A DNA stretch of 64,000 bases from Galactobacillus timonensis (GTDB lineage: Bacteria; Bacillota_I; Bacilli_A; Erysipelotrichales; Erysipelotrichaceae), in contig NZ_LT964739.1 in assembly GCF_900240265.1 (NCBI RefSeq), forward strand, positions 534,693-598,692, written 5' to 3'. The notes beneath the pieces are model-generated. The model saw only the letters and a list, made by a program, of their open reading frames with translations, ran no database searches and was not told the origin of the DNA. Below are positions 9,607 to 18,504 of the stretch, one piece after another (within the stretch, counting starts at the first letter, position 1; each line of letters begins with the position of its first letter). Both the position numbers and the translations under genes were made by a program.

Positions 9607-9869
9607 GATAATGAACTGCGTACAGTCTGGCCGTTTTCAACATCCTGCAGCAAAACGAAAAAACACTTCTGTCACAAAGACACCTCATGAGGGCAAAACA
9701 GAAACCCGGAACCTTCTTTGCCGACATATTGACCTGGATCACGGCCGGCTGCGCATCGCATCCGAAAACGAAGAAGAGAAACAAGAATGGGGATGTTGAA
9801 AAACCTTGACCTCAAGGTTTAGGCAGCATCTCCTGTTTGGAATCACATGCAGAATCGCATCATTTTCAT

Positions 9870-10208
9870 CTAATAGCGCAGCACCTTCTCGAGCGGTTTT
9901 CCTTTTGCCAGCTCATCAATCAGTTTATCCAGCTGCCGCATTCTGCGGGTTACTGGATCCTGAATCTCTTCCACCCGGGTGCCGCAGATTATTCCCGTGA
10001 TGGATTCTGCCGCGGGATTGTAAGCAGGGGCATTCTGAAGAAAATCACCATAGCGCATATCCAGGTTGATCTGCGTCATATCCCAGCCCGTGAGCCAGAA
10101 GATGACCCGGTCCACGTCCTGGCGGGAGTGTCCTTTGCGAATTGCCTTGGCGACCAATAACGGATAAATCTTTGAAAGTTTCATATCCATAGCGTTCATT
10201 CCTGCCAT
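9870..10208 (-). CDS. DUF2200-family protein
   Basis: This 112-residue protein matches the DUF2200 pattern: KLSKIYPLLVAKAIRKGHS, a WLTGWD segment, APAYNP, ITGIICGTRVEEIQDP and a C-terminal LDKLIDELAKGKPLEKVLR. The function of the family is unknown to me. The ATG at 10208 is preceded by GGGGAGG. It stops with TAG, which is rare in this window. It stands alone between the T-box leader and the hydrogenase gene. Confidence 0.85.
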   Translation of the reverse strand: MAGMNAMDMKLSKIYPLLVAKAIRKGHSRQDVDRVIFWLTGWDMTQINLDMRYGDFLQNAPAYNPAAESITGIICGTRVEEIQDPVTRRMRQLDKLIDELAKGKPLEKVLRY

Positions 10209-10393
10209 AGATTCCTCCCCGATTAATTCAAATACCCCGAATTGCCGGCCGCAGCACCGGGGAAATAGCAGACCAATGTCCGGCCCCGATGTCAACGGCC
10301 TGCAACCGGAATTTGCAGCAAACAGATTGCGTATGAATAGACCCCCGACGCTCCAGAAGCTCGTTCAACCGCTTCCCCGGCATCCTGCTTGAA

Positions 10394-12250
10394 TCACAAT
10401 GCAACAAACACATCACTGCCCTGATGGCAAATCGGGCATTCCGCAGGCGGTGCAATGGCAAGAACCACTTCCTGGCACACGGTGCATCTCCAGGCAATGA
10501 CCTGGGCAAAGTGGCTGCTGTCCTGATGACAGATCGGGCACTCGGCAGGAACCTCATCTGCCTCAATCATGTAATGACATACATCGCACTGCCAGATCTT
10601 ATGGCCTGTGCCGTTCTTCAGCAGCGTAACCTGATCCGTGATATCCACAAAGACATCTTTCCCCTGATGACAGAACGGGCACTCGGCAGGCGGCTCCACA
10701 CCGATATACACATCGCCGCAGACACTGCACTTCCATACCCTGACTTTCTCAAATACTTCCGGACGGAAATGGGCAATCACTTCGCCTGTTTTCCCGGATG
10801 GCTCCTCGTCGCTTTTCGTTTCCTGCGTTTGACTCAGATCGCGATACGTCTGGTACTTTCCAGCATCGCTTCCCAGCAATGCGCTGCGGTCCGTATACAT
10901 CGTATGGAGCATCTTCTCGGCCAGATCGCTCAGAGGCTTCCCATAGAATTCTTTGTAAAGCTCCACAATCTCCGGATTTTCATGACTCGAGCGTCTTGCC
11001 TTTTCCATGGACGCATCCCGCTGATACAGACCGTTAATCCGCTTCTCAAGCAGCGCATTGCCTTTTTCCTGCGTTCCCTTCGGCTGACCGCCGCCGCCGA
11101 TACAGCCGCCCGGGCACGTCATCACTTCGACAAACGCATAGTTTTTCGGTTCCTTTTTCTGCCGGTCGAGGAATTTACGGACATTTGCCGTTCCATAGAT
11201 GACTGCCACATTAATATCTTTCCCGTTGATGTTCACTGCCGCATCACGGAACCCGTCCATTCCCCGGACCGGTTTCAGGTCATACAGCTTTTCCGGCGCA
11301 GGTTCATTCGTAAGATAGGTATATGCCGTGCGCAGTGCTGCCTCCATGACTCCGCCAGTATTGCCAAAGATCACTCCGGCACCGGAAGCCTGTGACATCA
11401 GCGGATCATAAGAACTGTCGCTCAGGGAACGGAAATCGATATTCTCTTCCCTTGCCCATTCTGCCAGTTCCCGCGTCGTGATGACATAATCCATATCCCG
11501 CATCCCATCGATGCCAAGATATCTGCCGGCCGCTTTCATCTCTTCCCGGCGGATTTCAAACTTCTTTGCCGTGCACGGCGTTACGGCAACATTGACAATC
11601 GACCGGGGATCAATGCCCATCTTCTTTGCAAAGTACGTCTTAATGGTCGGTCCCTGCATACCGATCGGGCTCTTGGCTGAAGAAATATGCGGAAGAAGTT
11701 CAGGATAATAGATTTCGGCAAACTTCACCCAGGCCGGGCAGCAGGACGTAAATTGTGGCAGCGGCTTCGACGCATCCGGATGCTGAAGACGCTCCACCAG
11801 CTCACTGGCCTCTTCAACAATGGTAAGATCCGCCGCAAAGTTCGTATCAAGAACATAGTCCGCACCGAGTCTGCGAAGCAGCGCAACCATTTTACCTTCC
11901 ACAAAGCTGCCGTCGGCCATGCCGAATTCTTCGCCAAGCGAAACCCGCACCGATGGTGAAGTACTGAAAATGACAACCTTCGAAGGATCCTTGATCGCTG
12001 CCTTCACAAATCCGGCCTCCGGAATCTCCTGAATCGATCCGGTCGGGCATACATTTGCACACTGTCCGCAATGAATACATACGGCGGTGTCACCTGTCTT
12101 TTCCAGATCGTAATACCCCAGAACCGAGATATAATCACGGCACACGTCACGACAGTTTCCGCACTTGATGCATTTGTCTTCAATGCGTTCAATCGAAGGA
12201 TTTCCCGGCTCAATCGGAACGCGAATCTCAGGCGATAAATGCTTACTCAT
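10394..12250 (-). CDS. [FeFe] hydrogenase with three C-terminal rubredoxin-like domains
   Basis: This 618-residue protein is a group A-type [FeFe] hydrogenase, which reduces protons or oxidises H2. Two [4Fe-4S] ferredoxin motifs are at about residues 27-75 (CIKCGNCRDVC, CIHCGQCANVC). H-cluster motifs follow: TSCCPAW (L1), a PTIKTYFAKK segment (L2) and EVMTCPGGCIGGGGQP (L3). The last 120 residues hold three rubredoxin-like CxxC...CPxC modules starting WKCSVCGDVY, WQCDVCHYMI and WRCTVCQEVV. They could pass electrons to or from rubredoxin/rubrerythrin-type partners. GGAG precedes the start. Maturases HydEFG are not in the window. Confidence 0.93.
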   Translation of the reverse strand: MSKHLSPEIRVPIEPGNPSIERIEDKCIKCGNCRDVCRDYISVLGYYDLEKTGDTAVCIHCGQCANVCPTGSIQEIPEAGFVKAAIKDPSKVVIFSTSPSVRVSLGEEFGMADGSFVEGKMVALLRRLGADYVLDTNFAADLTIVEEASELVERLQHPDASKPLPQFTSCCPAWVKFAEIYYPELLPHISSAKSPIGMQGPTIKTYFAKKMGIDPRSIVNVAVTPCTAKKFEIRREEMKAAGRYLGIDGMRDMDYVITTRELAEWAREENIDFRSLSDSSYDPLMSQASGAGVIFGNTGGVMEAALRTAYTYLTNEPAPEKLYDLKPVRGMDGFRDAAVNINGKDINVAVIYGTANVRKFLDRQKKEPKNYAFVEVMTCPGGCIGGGGQPKGTQEKGNALLEKRINGLYQRDASMEKARRSSHENPEIVELYKEFYGKPLSDLAEKMLHTMYTDRSALLGSDAGKYQTYRDLSQTQETKSDEEPSGKTGEVIAHFRPEVFEKVRVWKCSVCGDVYIGVEPPAECPFCHQGKDVFVDITDQVTLLKNGTGHKIWQCDVCHYMIEADEVPAECPICHQDSSHFAQVIAWRCTVCQEVVLAIAPPAECPICHQGSDVFVAL

Positions 12251-12567
12251 ACAACCACTCCTCTCAAGATCAAAGGCCCTGAACCAGCCTGTAAATCTGT
12301 TCCCATTATCGAAATACCATTCCCCAGATGCAAGAGCTTATACAGAAAAATTGACCTGCTGCGCATTTCTTCGTAACTGTCCACTGTCATGACGCCGGTC
12401 ACTTCATCAAATGGTTCCAAAAAGACTACGGATTGACTACGCTGCGCCATGCCTGTTTCCAATCCCCCTTCAGGCACCTAGGAAAAATGATAGAAATCCG
12501 ATCGTTGAGCCGTTTTCAGGCACAGGCATGCCAGATTGACACGGAAGTGTTTTTTCAATCTTTTCCC
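12251..12567 (+). other. Intergenic stretch, no convincing gene
   Basis: This is the shared upstream region of the divergent hydrogenase and cold-shock genes. A 76-codon minus-strand frame that would end at the hydrogenase start was considered and not called. No RNA gene is apparent. It probably holds the hydrogenase promoter, which I could not pin down. Confidence 0.4.
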
Positions 12568-12596
12568 TTGTAAATTGATTCTGTCCACTTTATACT
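12568..12596 (+). promoter_or_regulatory. Promoter of the cold-shock gene
   Basis: A -35 TTGTAA and -10 TATACT are separated by exactly 17 bp. The predicted transcript has a 5' leader of about 100 nt before the ATG, in line with the long regulated leaders of cspA-type genes. Confidence 0.7.
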
Positions 12597-12705
12597 TGTG
12601 GATGTATTCAAGAACTAACAGATTTCATGCCGGAATCGGATCAGTTCGATGAAGCATGAAATTTTTGTTAAGCAGCTTGGTACATAGAATAGGAGATCCA
12701 TTGGG

Positions 12706-12906
12706 ATGGCTACAGGAAAGGTTAAATGGTTTAACGCAGAGAAAGGATACGGATTCATCACAACTGATGAAGGCAAGGATGTATTCGTTCATTATTCTGC
12801 AATTCAGGGCGAAGGCTTCAAGACCCTCGATGAAGGACAGGAAGTAGAGTTCGACATCACGGAGTCTGATCGCGGCCCTCAGGCAGCAAACGTTGTTAAG
12901 AAGTAA
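12706..12906 (+). CDS. Cold-shock protein (CspA family)
   Basis: This 66-residue OB-fold protein binds single-stranded RNA/DNA and acts as an RNA chaperone. RNP1-like KGYGFIT and RNP2-like VFVHYSAI are intact, and the start [11 protein letters not shown] is typical. AGGAG lies about ten bases upstream. It is a single-gene transcript with its own promoter and terminator. Confidence 0.97.
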   Translation: MATGKVKWFNAEKGYGFITTDEGKDVFVHYSAIQGEGFKTLDEGQEVEFDITESDRGPQAANVVKK

Positions 12907-12929
12907 TCAACTCCAAATAACGCAAGCCA

Positions 12930-12960
12930 GGGGATGTGCACATGCACATCCCCTTTTTCT
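12930..12960 (+). terminator. Terminator of the cold-shock gene
   Basis: The palindrome GGGGATGTGCA / TGCACATCCCC is followed by TTTTT. A strong rho-independent terminator. Confidence 0.9.
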
Positions 12961-12998
12961 ATGTTCTGTAATTCGTCTTTGTTTTTTATCTTGTTTTT

Positions 12999-14243
12999 TT
13001 AGCCTTCCGCGTTGATCTGCGGATCATCGCGGCCTGTGTCATTTGTTTCAATTTCGCTCTGCACCAGAACCTGGCAGGGGACATCCCGCCAGATTTTCTC
13101 TGCCTCTTCGCCATAACCGGCGCAGATATCATCAGCGAACAGAAGATACTGCAGCAGTTCCTTCGTAGGTCCTCGCCGTGACAGCTCCGCCTGCTCCTGC
13201 ACCGCCGCAAGAAATAAGGGCTGGCGGACATAAAGATGTGTCAGTTTCGCGGCCAGTACCATCTGATGCGCGCGCAGTGCCATCTTGTTCTGAAAGACTT
13301 TATCAAGGATGTCTTCCTGTGCTTTGATCCTTGCCTCAAGCCTCTTACGGCGATCATCCGTTTCAGCGGTCATGCCGGTACCGGTCGAAAGGCCCTCCAC
13401 CTGACGCATGGCACTCGCCCTCTTCTCTTCAATGGACTGACGGTAATTGATACGTACCCGCCCACAGTGTTCCAGATCGGCTTTTACCCTGTCCAAGTGC
13501 TGCCGTGCCTTTTCCGCTTCACTGCGTGCATGTTCATATTCCACCTGACGACCATCGAAGGCGACGGATAACGCTGACACTTCACGACGCATCGCACGCA
13601 GCGCTTCGGGATGAAACAGCAGCTGGGGATTTCGCATCCTGGTCTGCGCCTCGCGCAGATTCTTGTCCGCCTCTTCCCTGGCCCACTTGGTGCGTGCAGC
13701 TTCTTTGTCGAGATCCATGATCTGGCGCTCGAGATTTGCCTGATCACTCAGCAGACGATTGTAGCGACGCTCATTGTCCACTTCTGCCGACTGCAGATCC
13801 GCAATCTGTTTCTCCAGATTCTCGTGCCTTCTGGAGCTTTCGGCATTTTCCTGATGGAGCCAGGCATTCTGTGCTTCCAGACTGCGCAGTGAGCGCTTCG
13901 CCATCTCCAGATTCTTGTCCGCCGCCTGCTGCCGCTCCTCTTCCAGCGCATAGAGCTTCTGAAGGTGCTGATAGGCCGCAACGCTCTCATTCAGTTCCTC
14001 CTGCGTCGATGGCCGGCATGATAAAAGATTCTGCACCGCCGCGGCAATCTGATTCACAGAGCCGACATATGTGCATCTGCCGCCAATCTCCCTTTCAAAC
14101 TGTTCCAGATCCTCTTTGGCAGGAAACAGACACAGAACCCCGAGCGAATGTTTCAGAAGATCATCCGGTGCACAGATAAATTCCCCCTTGGCAAGATAAG
14201 CCGAAATAACATCATTCTTTAATTTTTCACTGACAGCTGACAT
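12999..14243 (-). CDS. Unassigned coiled-coil protein
   Basis: The protein has 414 residues. Residues 1-85 look globular and mixed (LAKGEFICAPDDLLKHS). From about residue 85 to 330 the sequence is charged heptad-rich coiled coil (ALEEERQQAADKNLEMAKR, LEKQIADLQ). A short globular tail follows. There is no signal peptide or membrane segment, so it is cytosolic. I do not recognise a family; an SMC-like or scaffold role would be a guess. The start has GGGGAAAG close upstream. It is divergent from azlC with only 42 bp between them. Confidence 0.75.
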   Translation of the reverse strand: MSAVSEKLKNDVISAYLAKGEFICAPDDLLKHSLGVLCLFPAKEDLEQFEREIGGRCTYVGSVNQIAAAVQNLLSCRPSTQEELNESVAAYQHLQKLYALEEERQQAADKNLEMAKRSLRSLEAQNAWLHQENAESSRRHENLEKQIADLQSAEVDNERRYNRLLSDQANLERQIMDLDKEAARTKWAREEADKNLREAQTRMRNPQLLFHPEALRAMRREVSALSVAFDGRQVEYEHARSEAEKARQHLDRVKADLEHCGRVRINYRQSIEEKRASAMRQVEGLSTGTGMTAETDDRRKRLEARIKAQEDILDKVFQNKMALRAHQMVLAAKLTHLYVRQPLFLAAVQEQAELSRRGPTKELLQYLLFADDICAGYGEEAEKIWRDVPCQVLVQSEIETNDTGRDDPQINAEG

Positions 14244-14285
14244 TCTTTCCCCATTTTACAAGGACCCTGAGATAAAATCGACACT

Positions 14286-14981
14286 ATGAATAAAATTCAA
14301 ACCGCGTTCAAAGCAGCCCTTCCGCATACACTGCCCATCTTAACGGGCTACCTCTTCATCAGTATCGCCTATGGAATCTATATGAATGCCGCAGGTCTGC
14401 CAGGCTGGTATGCCATTGTCACATCCATCTGCATTTACGGCGGAAGTCTCGAATACCTCGTTGTCTGGTTCCTGAAATCTTCCTGGTCACCGGTGACCGT
14501 TCTTCTGACCGCCCTCATGGTGCAGGCACGTCACCTGTTTTACGGCATCTCCATGCTGCAGAAGTACAACGGAACCGGCAAAAAGAAGTGGTACCTCATC
14601 TATGCCATGTCTGACGAAACGTTTGCTATGAATTACAGCGCTGTCATTCCGGACAATGTCGATCGCGGCTGGTTCTACTTTTGGGTCACCTTTCTTGATC
14701 AGATGTACTGGGTCATCGGCTGTGCGATCGGCGGCCTTGCCGGCTCCCTTCTGACACTTAACACCAAGGGCATCGACTTTGTCATGAATGCTATGTTCCT
14801 GGTGATTGCCCTTAATAGTATTGAAAAGGTGCCGGCCCGCATCCCGGCTTTGCTGGGGCTGGGCTGCTCGCTTCTTGCCCTGGCACTGTTTGGGCCCAAC
14901 CGTTTTCTGATACCGGCCATGATTCTGATTCTCATCGCTCTCATGATTTACCGGCCATTTGAACAAAGGAGCCAGCAATGA
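14286..14981 (+). CDS. azlC: AzlC-family branched-chain amino acid exporter, large subunit
   Basis: This 231-residue multi-spanning protein has AzlC hallmarks: the N-terminal FKAALPHTLPILTGYLFIS, GSLEYLVV, the MVQARHLFYGIS segment and YAMSDETFA. With AzlD it forms an LIV-E type exporter for branched-chain amino acids or analogues. Its stop overlaps the azlD start by 4 bp (ATGA), so the two are translationally coupled. No Shine-Dalgarno is visible; a TAAAAT hexamer sits seven bases before the ATG. Confidence 0.92.
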   Translation: MNKIQTAFKAALPHTLPILTGYLFISIAYGIYMNAAGLPGWYAIVTSICIYGGSLEYLVVWFLKSSWSPVTVLLTALMVQARHLFYGISMLQKYNGTGKKKWYLIYAMSDETFAMNYSAVIPDNVDRGWFYFWVTFLDQMYWVIGCAIGGLAGSLLTLNTKGIDFVMNAMFLVIALNSIEKVPARIPALLGLGCSLLALALFGPNRFLIPAMILILIALMIYRPFEQRSQQ

Positions 14982-15301
14982 CAAGTCAGCAGATACTTAC
15001 GATACTCATGTGTGCCATCGGCACGATGGCGATGCGCTTTCTGCCCTTCCTGATTTTCCGCGAAGGAACGAAGGTGCCGCCGCTGATTGATTATCTTGGC
15101 CGCGTTCTGGCGCCGGCCGTCTTTATGATGCTTGTCGTCTACTGTTTCCGTAACACACCGGCAACTACAACCAGCTATGGCATCGCTGAAATTGCGGCGA
15201 CGCTTGCGCTGATTCTGGTCCATCTCTGGAAGCACAATACACTGATCTCGATCGCCGTCGGCACTCTGCTGTACATGTTCCTGGTGCAGGTCGTCTTCTG
15301 A
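14978..15301 (+). CDS. azlD: AzlD-family exporter, small subunit
   Basis: This 107-residue protein has about four hydrophobic helices and the family segment TMAMRFLPFLIF, followed by LGRVLAPAVFMMLVVYC. It partners AzlC. GGAG in the end of azlC (AAAGGAGCCAGCA) serves as its ribosome-binding site. Confidence 0.92.
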   Translation: MTSQQILTILMCAIGTMAMRFLPFLIFREGTKVPPLIDYLGRVLAPAVFMMLVVYCFRNTPATTTSYGIAEIAATLALILVHLWKHNTLISIAVGTLLYMFLVQVVF

Positions 15302-15399
15302 GTATTCCTTAAGGCTTCAGTCATTATTCACATACAGTTCAATCTCCTCCCTTATACTGTGGCTACATATTCCAGATGGATATGCGAAAGGAATGAACT

Positions 15400-16737
15400 A
15401 TGAGAAAACTGACAACCGCACTTCTGACAGCCCTGTTGTGTATAACACTGAGCGCATGCACAGCGACCGCCGAAAACGCTGCAGTTTCCAGCACATCAAC
15501 GCAAAGCACCAGCAGCGCATCAGCCACTGCACCGCAAGAAAGCACTGTAACCACAACGACAGCACCGTCCGGCAGCGCTCTTGACACATCGAGCATCTTT
15601 TCGGACCGTGACCTGCAGCAGAGCGTCGACACAACGACAGCCACAACGATTACGGTTCAGGACAACAATACGGTCAACATCGACGCGGAGGGGACCTATA
15701 TTCTGACCGGAACCGCATCTAACGCAACCATACTGATCAACGCCGCCGATACGGACAAGGTGCAGCTTGTTCTCGACAATTTAAACGTCACGAACAACGG
15801 TACGCCGGTCATTGAGATTCTCTCCGGCGACAAAGTATTCATCAACCTGGCCGCAGGCTCAACGAATACGCTGAAAGTTACCGGCGACTTTGCGGATGAC
15901 GACGAGGAATACGACGCCGTCATCTTCTCCAAGAGCGATCTTACGATCAACGGCAGCGGGACACTGAACATTGAATCTTCCGAAAACGGTATTTCCGGCC
16001 ACGATGATCTGACGCTGACGGGCGGAGCCTATAACATTACCGCCGAAGAAGACGCGATCGAAGGCCACGACTCCATCGCCGTATATGATGGCACCTATAC
16101 GATCAATGCCGGCAAAGACGCCTTCCATTCCGAAGACGACGATGACGACACAGTCGGATATCTGTACGTCTGCGGCGGAACGTTTGACATCACCGCCGGT
16201 GATGACAGCCTGCAGGCGACGACCATTGCCCAGTTTGACGGCGGAACGTTTACGATCAACGCCAACGAAGGCATCGAAGCCACTTCGCTCCAGTTCAATG
16301 ACGGAATCTTCACTATTACAGCCAGTGACGACGGCATCAACGCCTCTGACAAGTCCAGGGCTTATGATATTGTGATCGAAATCAATGGCGGCACCTTTAA
16401 CATCACGATGGGCAGCGGCGACACCGACGCCATCGACTCGAACGGATCACTGACCATTAACGGCGGAACCCTGAATATCACCGCCCAGTCTGCTTTCGAC
16501 TATGAGACGACTGGCGTCATCAATGGCGGAGACATCACCGTTAACGGAGAAACTGTCACAACGATGACCAATTCCATGGGCGGCGGCATGGGAAAGGGCG
16601 GCGGACGAATGAACCCGCCCGCCGACCGTGATACAGATACAGATTCATCCGCAACAACAGACCGGGGAACGCCACCCCAGACATCAGAAAACCAGGATAT
16701 CGATGCCAGCTCCTCGGCCACAACACAAAATTTCTGA
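15400..16737 (+). CDS. Lipoprotein with beta-helix carbohydrate-binding domain
   Basis: This 445-residue lipoprotein has signal peptide and lipobox LSAC with Cys20 as the lipid anchor. A Ser/Thr-rich spacer to about residue 85 is followed by repeated beta-helix rungs such as DLTINGSGTLNI, ITAEEDAIEGHDSI and FDITAGDDSLQA. This matches the Cthe_2159/DUF4353 family, known to bind acidic polysaccharides such as polygalacturonate and calcium. The C-terminus is a Gly-rich (GGGMGKGGGRMNPP) and Ser/Thr tail. AAAGGA precedes the start. Probably a surface glycan-binding protein. Confidence 0.85.
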   Translation: MRKLTTALLTALLCITLSACTATAENAAVSSTSTQSTSSASATAPQESTVTTTTAPSGSALDTSSIFSDRDLQQSVDTTTATTITVQDNNTVNIDAEGTYILTGTASNATILINAADTDKVQLVLDNLNVTNNGTPVIEILSGDKVFINLAAGSTNTLKVTGDFADDDEEYDAVIFSKSDLTINGSGTLNIESSENGISGHDDLTLTGGAYNITAEEDAIEGHDSIAVYDGTYTINAGKDAFHSEDDDDDTVGYLYVCGGTFDITAGDDSLQATTIAQFDGGTFTINANEGIEATSLQFNDGIFTITASDDGINASDKSRAYDIVIEINGGTFNITMGSGDTDAIDSNGSLTINGGTLNITAQSAFDYETTGVINGGDITVNGETVTTMTNSMGGGMGKGGGRMNPPADRDTDTDSSATTDRGTPPQTSENQDIDASSSATTQNF

Positions 16738-16750
16738 TTCTATACGGAAC

Positions 16751-16782
16751 GGCAGACACAGGTCTGCTGTTTTCTTTTTTTT
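16751..16782 (+). terminator. Terminator of the beta-helix lipoprotein gene
   Basis: Stem GCAGAC / GTCTGC with a 4-nt loop, followed by a T-rich tract. Confidence 0.7.
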
Positions 16783-16909
16783 GCATGCATGTTTTGTACC
16801 GGGTTCAGCGAATTGTTTGTCACATTCACCCTGTCAATTGCACCTGAAACGAGATTACCGGATGCCTATGAGAAACAGCATTATGAAACAAACATGTTAT
16901 CATCAGCGC

Positions 16910-17053
16910 ATGGAAAACAAGCGTAAATACGCAATGCTCATTTTCATGGCCGTCATTGGAGCTTTCAGCATCCTGGGTGTGGTAATAGCGAATACGCAAA
17001 GCAGATCCTACTCATTCTTAGGTTATCTGTTAGGTTCTTTTTTTGGCTACTAG
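16910..17053 (+). CDS. Possible small membrane protein
   Basis: A 47-codon frame encodes a basic start (MENKRKYA), one hydrophobic helix (MLIFMAVIGAFSILGVVIA) and a tail rich in Ser, Phe and Gly. No clear ribosome-binding site precedes the ATG. It ends with TAG just upstream of a bidirectional terminator. It could be a genuine one-helix peptide, but codon evidence alone is weak. Confidence 0.35.
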   Translation: MENKRKYAMLIFMAVIGAFSILGVVIANTQSRSYSFLGYLLGSFFGY

Positions 17054-17185
17054 ATAGCCGACGATCTTACCATGCACATCTGCAGTATAGATCCGGTCAC
17101 CTTCAATAGCCGTACATACCTTCGGCCGGTATCCGAATCCGCGGGGACTGTCTGCGGCCTGGCTTCATTTCAGTTCTTCATTCAT

Positions 17186-17217
17186 AAAAACGGTCCCTGC
17201 ATCCAGAGGCCGTTTTT
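17186..17217. terminator. Bidirectional terminator
   Basis: The hairpin AAAAACGG / CCGTTTTT encloses an internal CCTGCATCCAGAGG-type loop stem. It ends the minus-strand telA transcript and can also stop plus-strand transcription. Confidence 0.75.
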
Positions 17218-17237
17218 CGTACATTATTGTATTAGTG

Positions 17238-18446
17238 TTACTTGGTCTGCTCGTCCTGCTTCGTCACATCATTGGCAAGATCGTAGGAAACCAGCTTCTC
17301 GTTGAGCTGCTTCTCGATACGGTTGAGCTCTGCCTCGGCATTTGCACGCTTCTGGCGGCCTTCCTTCTGAATGGTCATCACTTCGTCGAGTGTCTTGATC
17401 AGCTCCTCATTGGTATGCTGGAGCGTTTCCAGATCGACAATGCCGCGCTCCGATTCCTTCGCCGTATCCACCGTTGCCTGATGCAGCGTCTCGGCATTCT
17501 TCTTCAGCAGCTCGTTGGTCATATTGGTGACTTCGCGCTGCGCTTCCATCGCTTCCTTCGAATGGCTGATACCAAGCGCCAGAACAATCTGGTTCTTCCA
17601 CAGCGGAATCGTATTCACCAGCGTCGACTGGATCTTCTCCGTCATCAGCTGATCATTGTTCTGGATCAGGCGGATCTGCGGCGCCATCTGGATTGAAATC
17701 TGCCGCGTCAGTTCAAGATCGTACAGCTTCTTCTCAAAGCGGTCGCATGCCTGCGCCAGATCGTTGGCTGCCTGGGCATCTTCCGGCAGGCCGCTCTTTT
17801 TGGCTTTTTCCGTCAGTTCGGGCAGCTGCGTCGCACGCACTTCAGCGAGCTTCTTCTTGCCCGCAAGAATGTACATCGAAAGTTCCTTGGTATTGGTCGC
17901 ATTCTTCGCATACAGCTGATCCAGCAACTGAATATCCTTCAGAAGAACAACCTGCTGCTGTTCGAGCATTTTGGCAATCTTATCGACATTGGTCGATGCC
18001 TTGTCATAGCGGATCTTGTAGTTTTCAACCTTGTCACCCTGCTTCTTGAACCAGCCCAGGATACCCTTCTTTTCCTGGGTATCCTTGTCATAGTCCTTCA
18101 GCTCCGTGACGAGGTTCGTCAACATGTCGCCGATCTCGCCGAGATCCTTCGTCGACACATTATTGAGCGCCGTATCCGAGAAGTCAGACACCTTCTTCTG
18201 GGCCGCACTGCCGTATTCCAGAACGGTCCCGGAATTGGTGATGTCGATCTTCTTAGCAAAGTCGTTGACTACCTTGCGCTCTTCCGGCGAAAGATGCGCA
18301 TCATCCATCTGCTGCTCAAGCGTCTTTCCCTGCGCCGGCTGCTCTTCTTCCTTTACTTCCGGCTGCTTTTCCGCTTCCGCCTGTGCCTCTTCCTGCGGAT
18401 TCAGCGTCAGCGTAATCTTCTGTTCCTGTGCCTGATTTTCACTCAT
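17238..18446 (-). CDS. TelA/YaaN-family protein
   Basis: This 402-residue cytosolic protein belongs to the TelA (toxic anion/tellurite resistance) family. The N-terminus is acidic and disordered (EEAQAEAEKQPEVKEEEQ). The family core includes GILGWFKK, LEQQQVVLLKDIQLLDQLY, LPEL..KAKKSG, MAPQIRLIQNNDQLMTEKIQ and LVNTIPLWKNQIVLALG. The molecular role of the family is poorly defined; links to tellurite, nisin and envelope stress resistance are reported. AAGGAAAG precedes the start. Its usual partner XpaC/YceG is not adjacent here. Confidence 0.9.
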   Translation of the reverse strand: MSENQAQEQKITLTLNPQEEAQAEAEKQPEVKEEEQPAQGKTLEQQMDDAHLSPEERKVVNDFAKKIDITNSGTVLEYGSAAQKKVSDFSDTALNNVSTKDLGEIGDMLTNLVTELKDYDKDTQEKKGILGWFKKQGDKVENYKIRYDKASTNVDKIAKMLEQQQVVLLKDIQLLDQLYAKNATNTKELSMYILAGKKKLAEVRATQLPELTEKAKKSGLPEDAQAANDLAQACDRFEKKLYDLELTRQISIQMAPQIRLIQNNDQLMTEKIQSTLVNTIPLWKNQIVLALGISHSKEAMEAQREVTNMTNELLKKNAETLHQATVDTAKESERGIVDLETLQHTNEELIKTLDEVMTIQKEGRQKRANAEAELNRIEKQLNEKLVSYDLANDVTKQDEQTK

Positions 18447-18504
18447 GACCGTCTTTCCTTCCTAAATTTCTTTTTCTTCACTGAAAGTATACACCGCGCC
18501 CGTA

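Noticed and set aside
9607..9869. Short plus-strand frame between the T-box promoter and the DUF2200 gene
   Set aside because: No ribosome-binding site, no protein-like composition and no neighbour context; treated as non-coding.
12247..12477. A 76-codon minus-strand frame ending with ATGA over the hydrogenase start
   Set aside because: It begins with GTG and lacks a ribosome-binding site, its end encodes the hydrogenase Shine-Dalgarno, and no family is recognised. Translational coupling is possible but unsupported.
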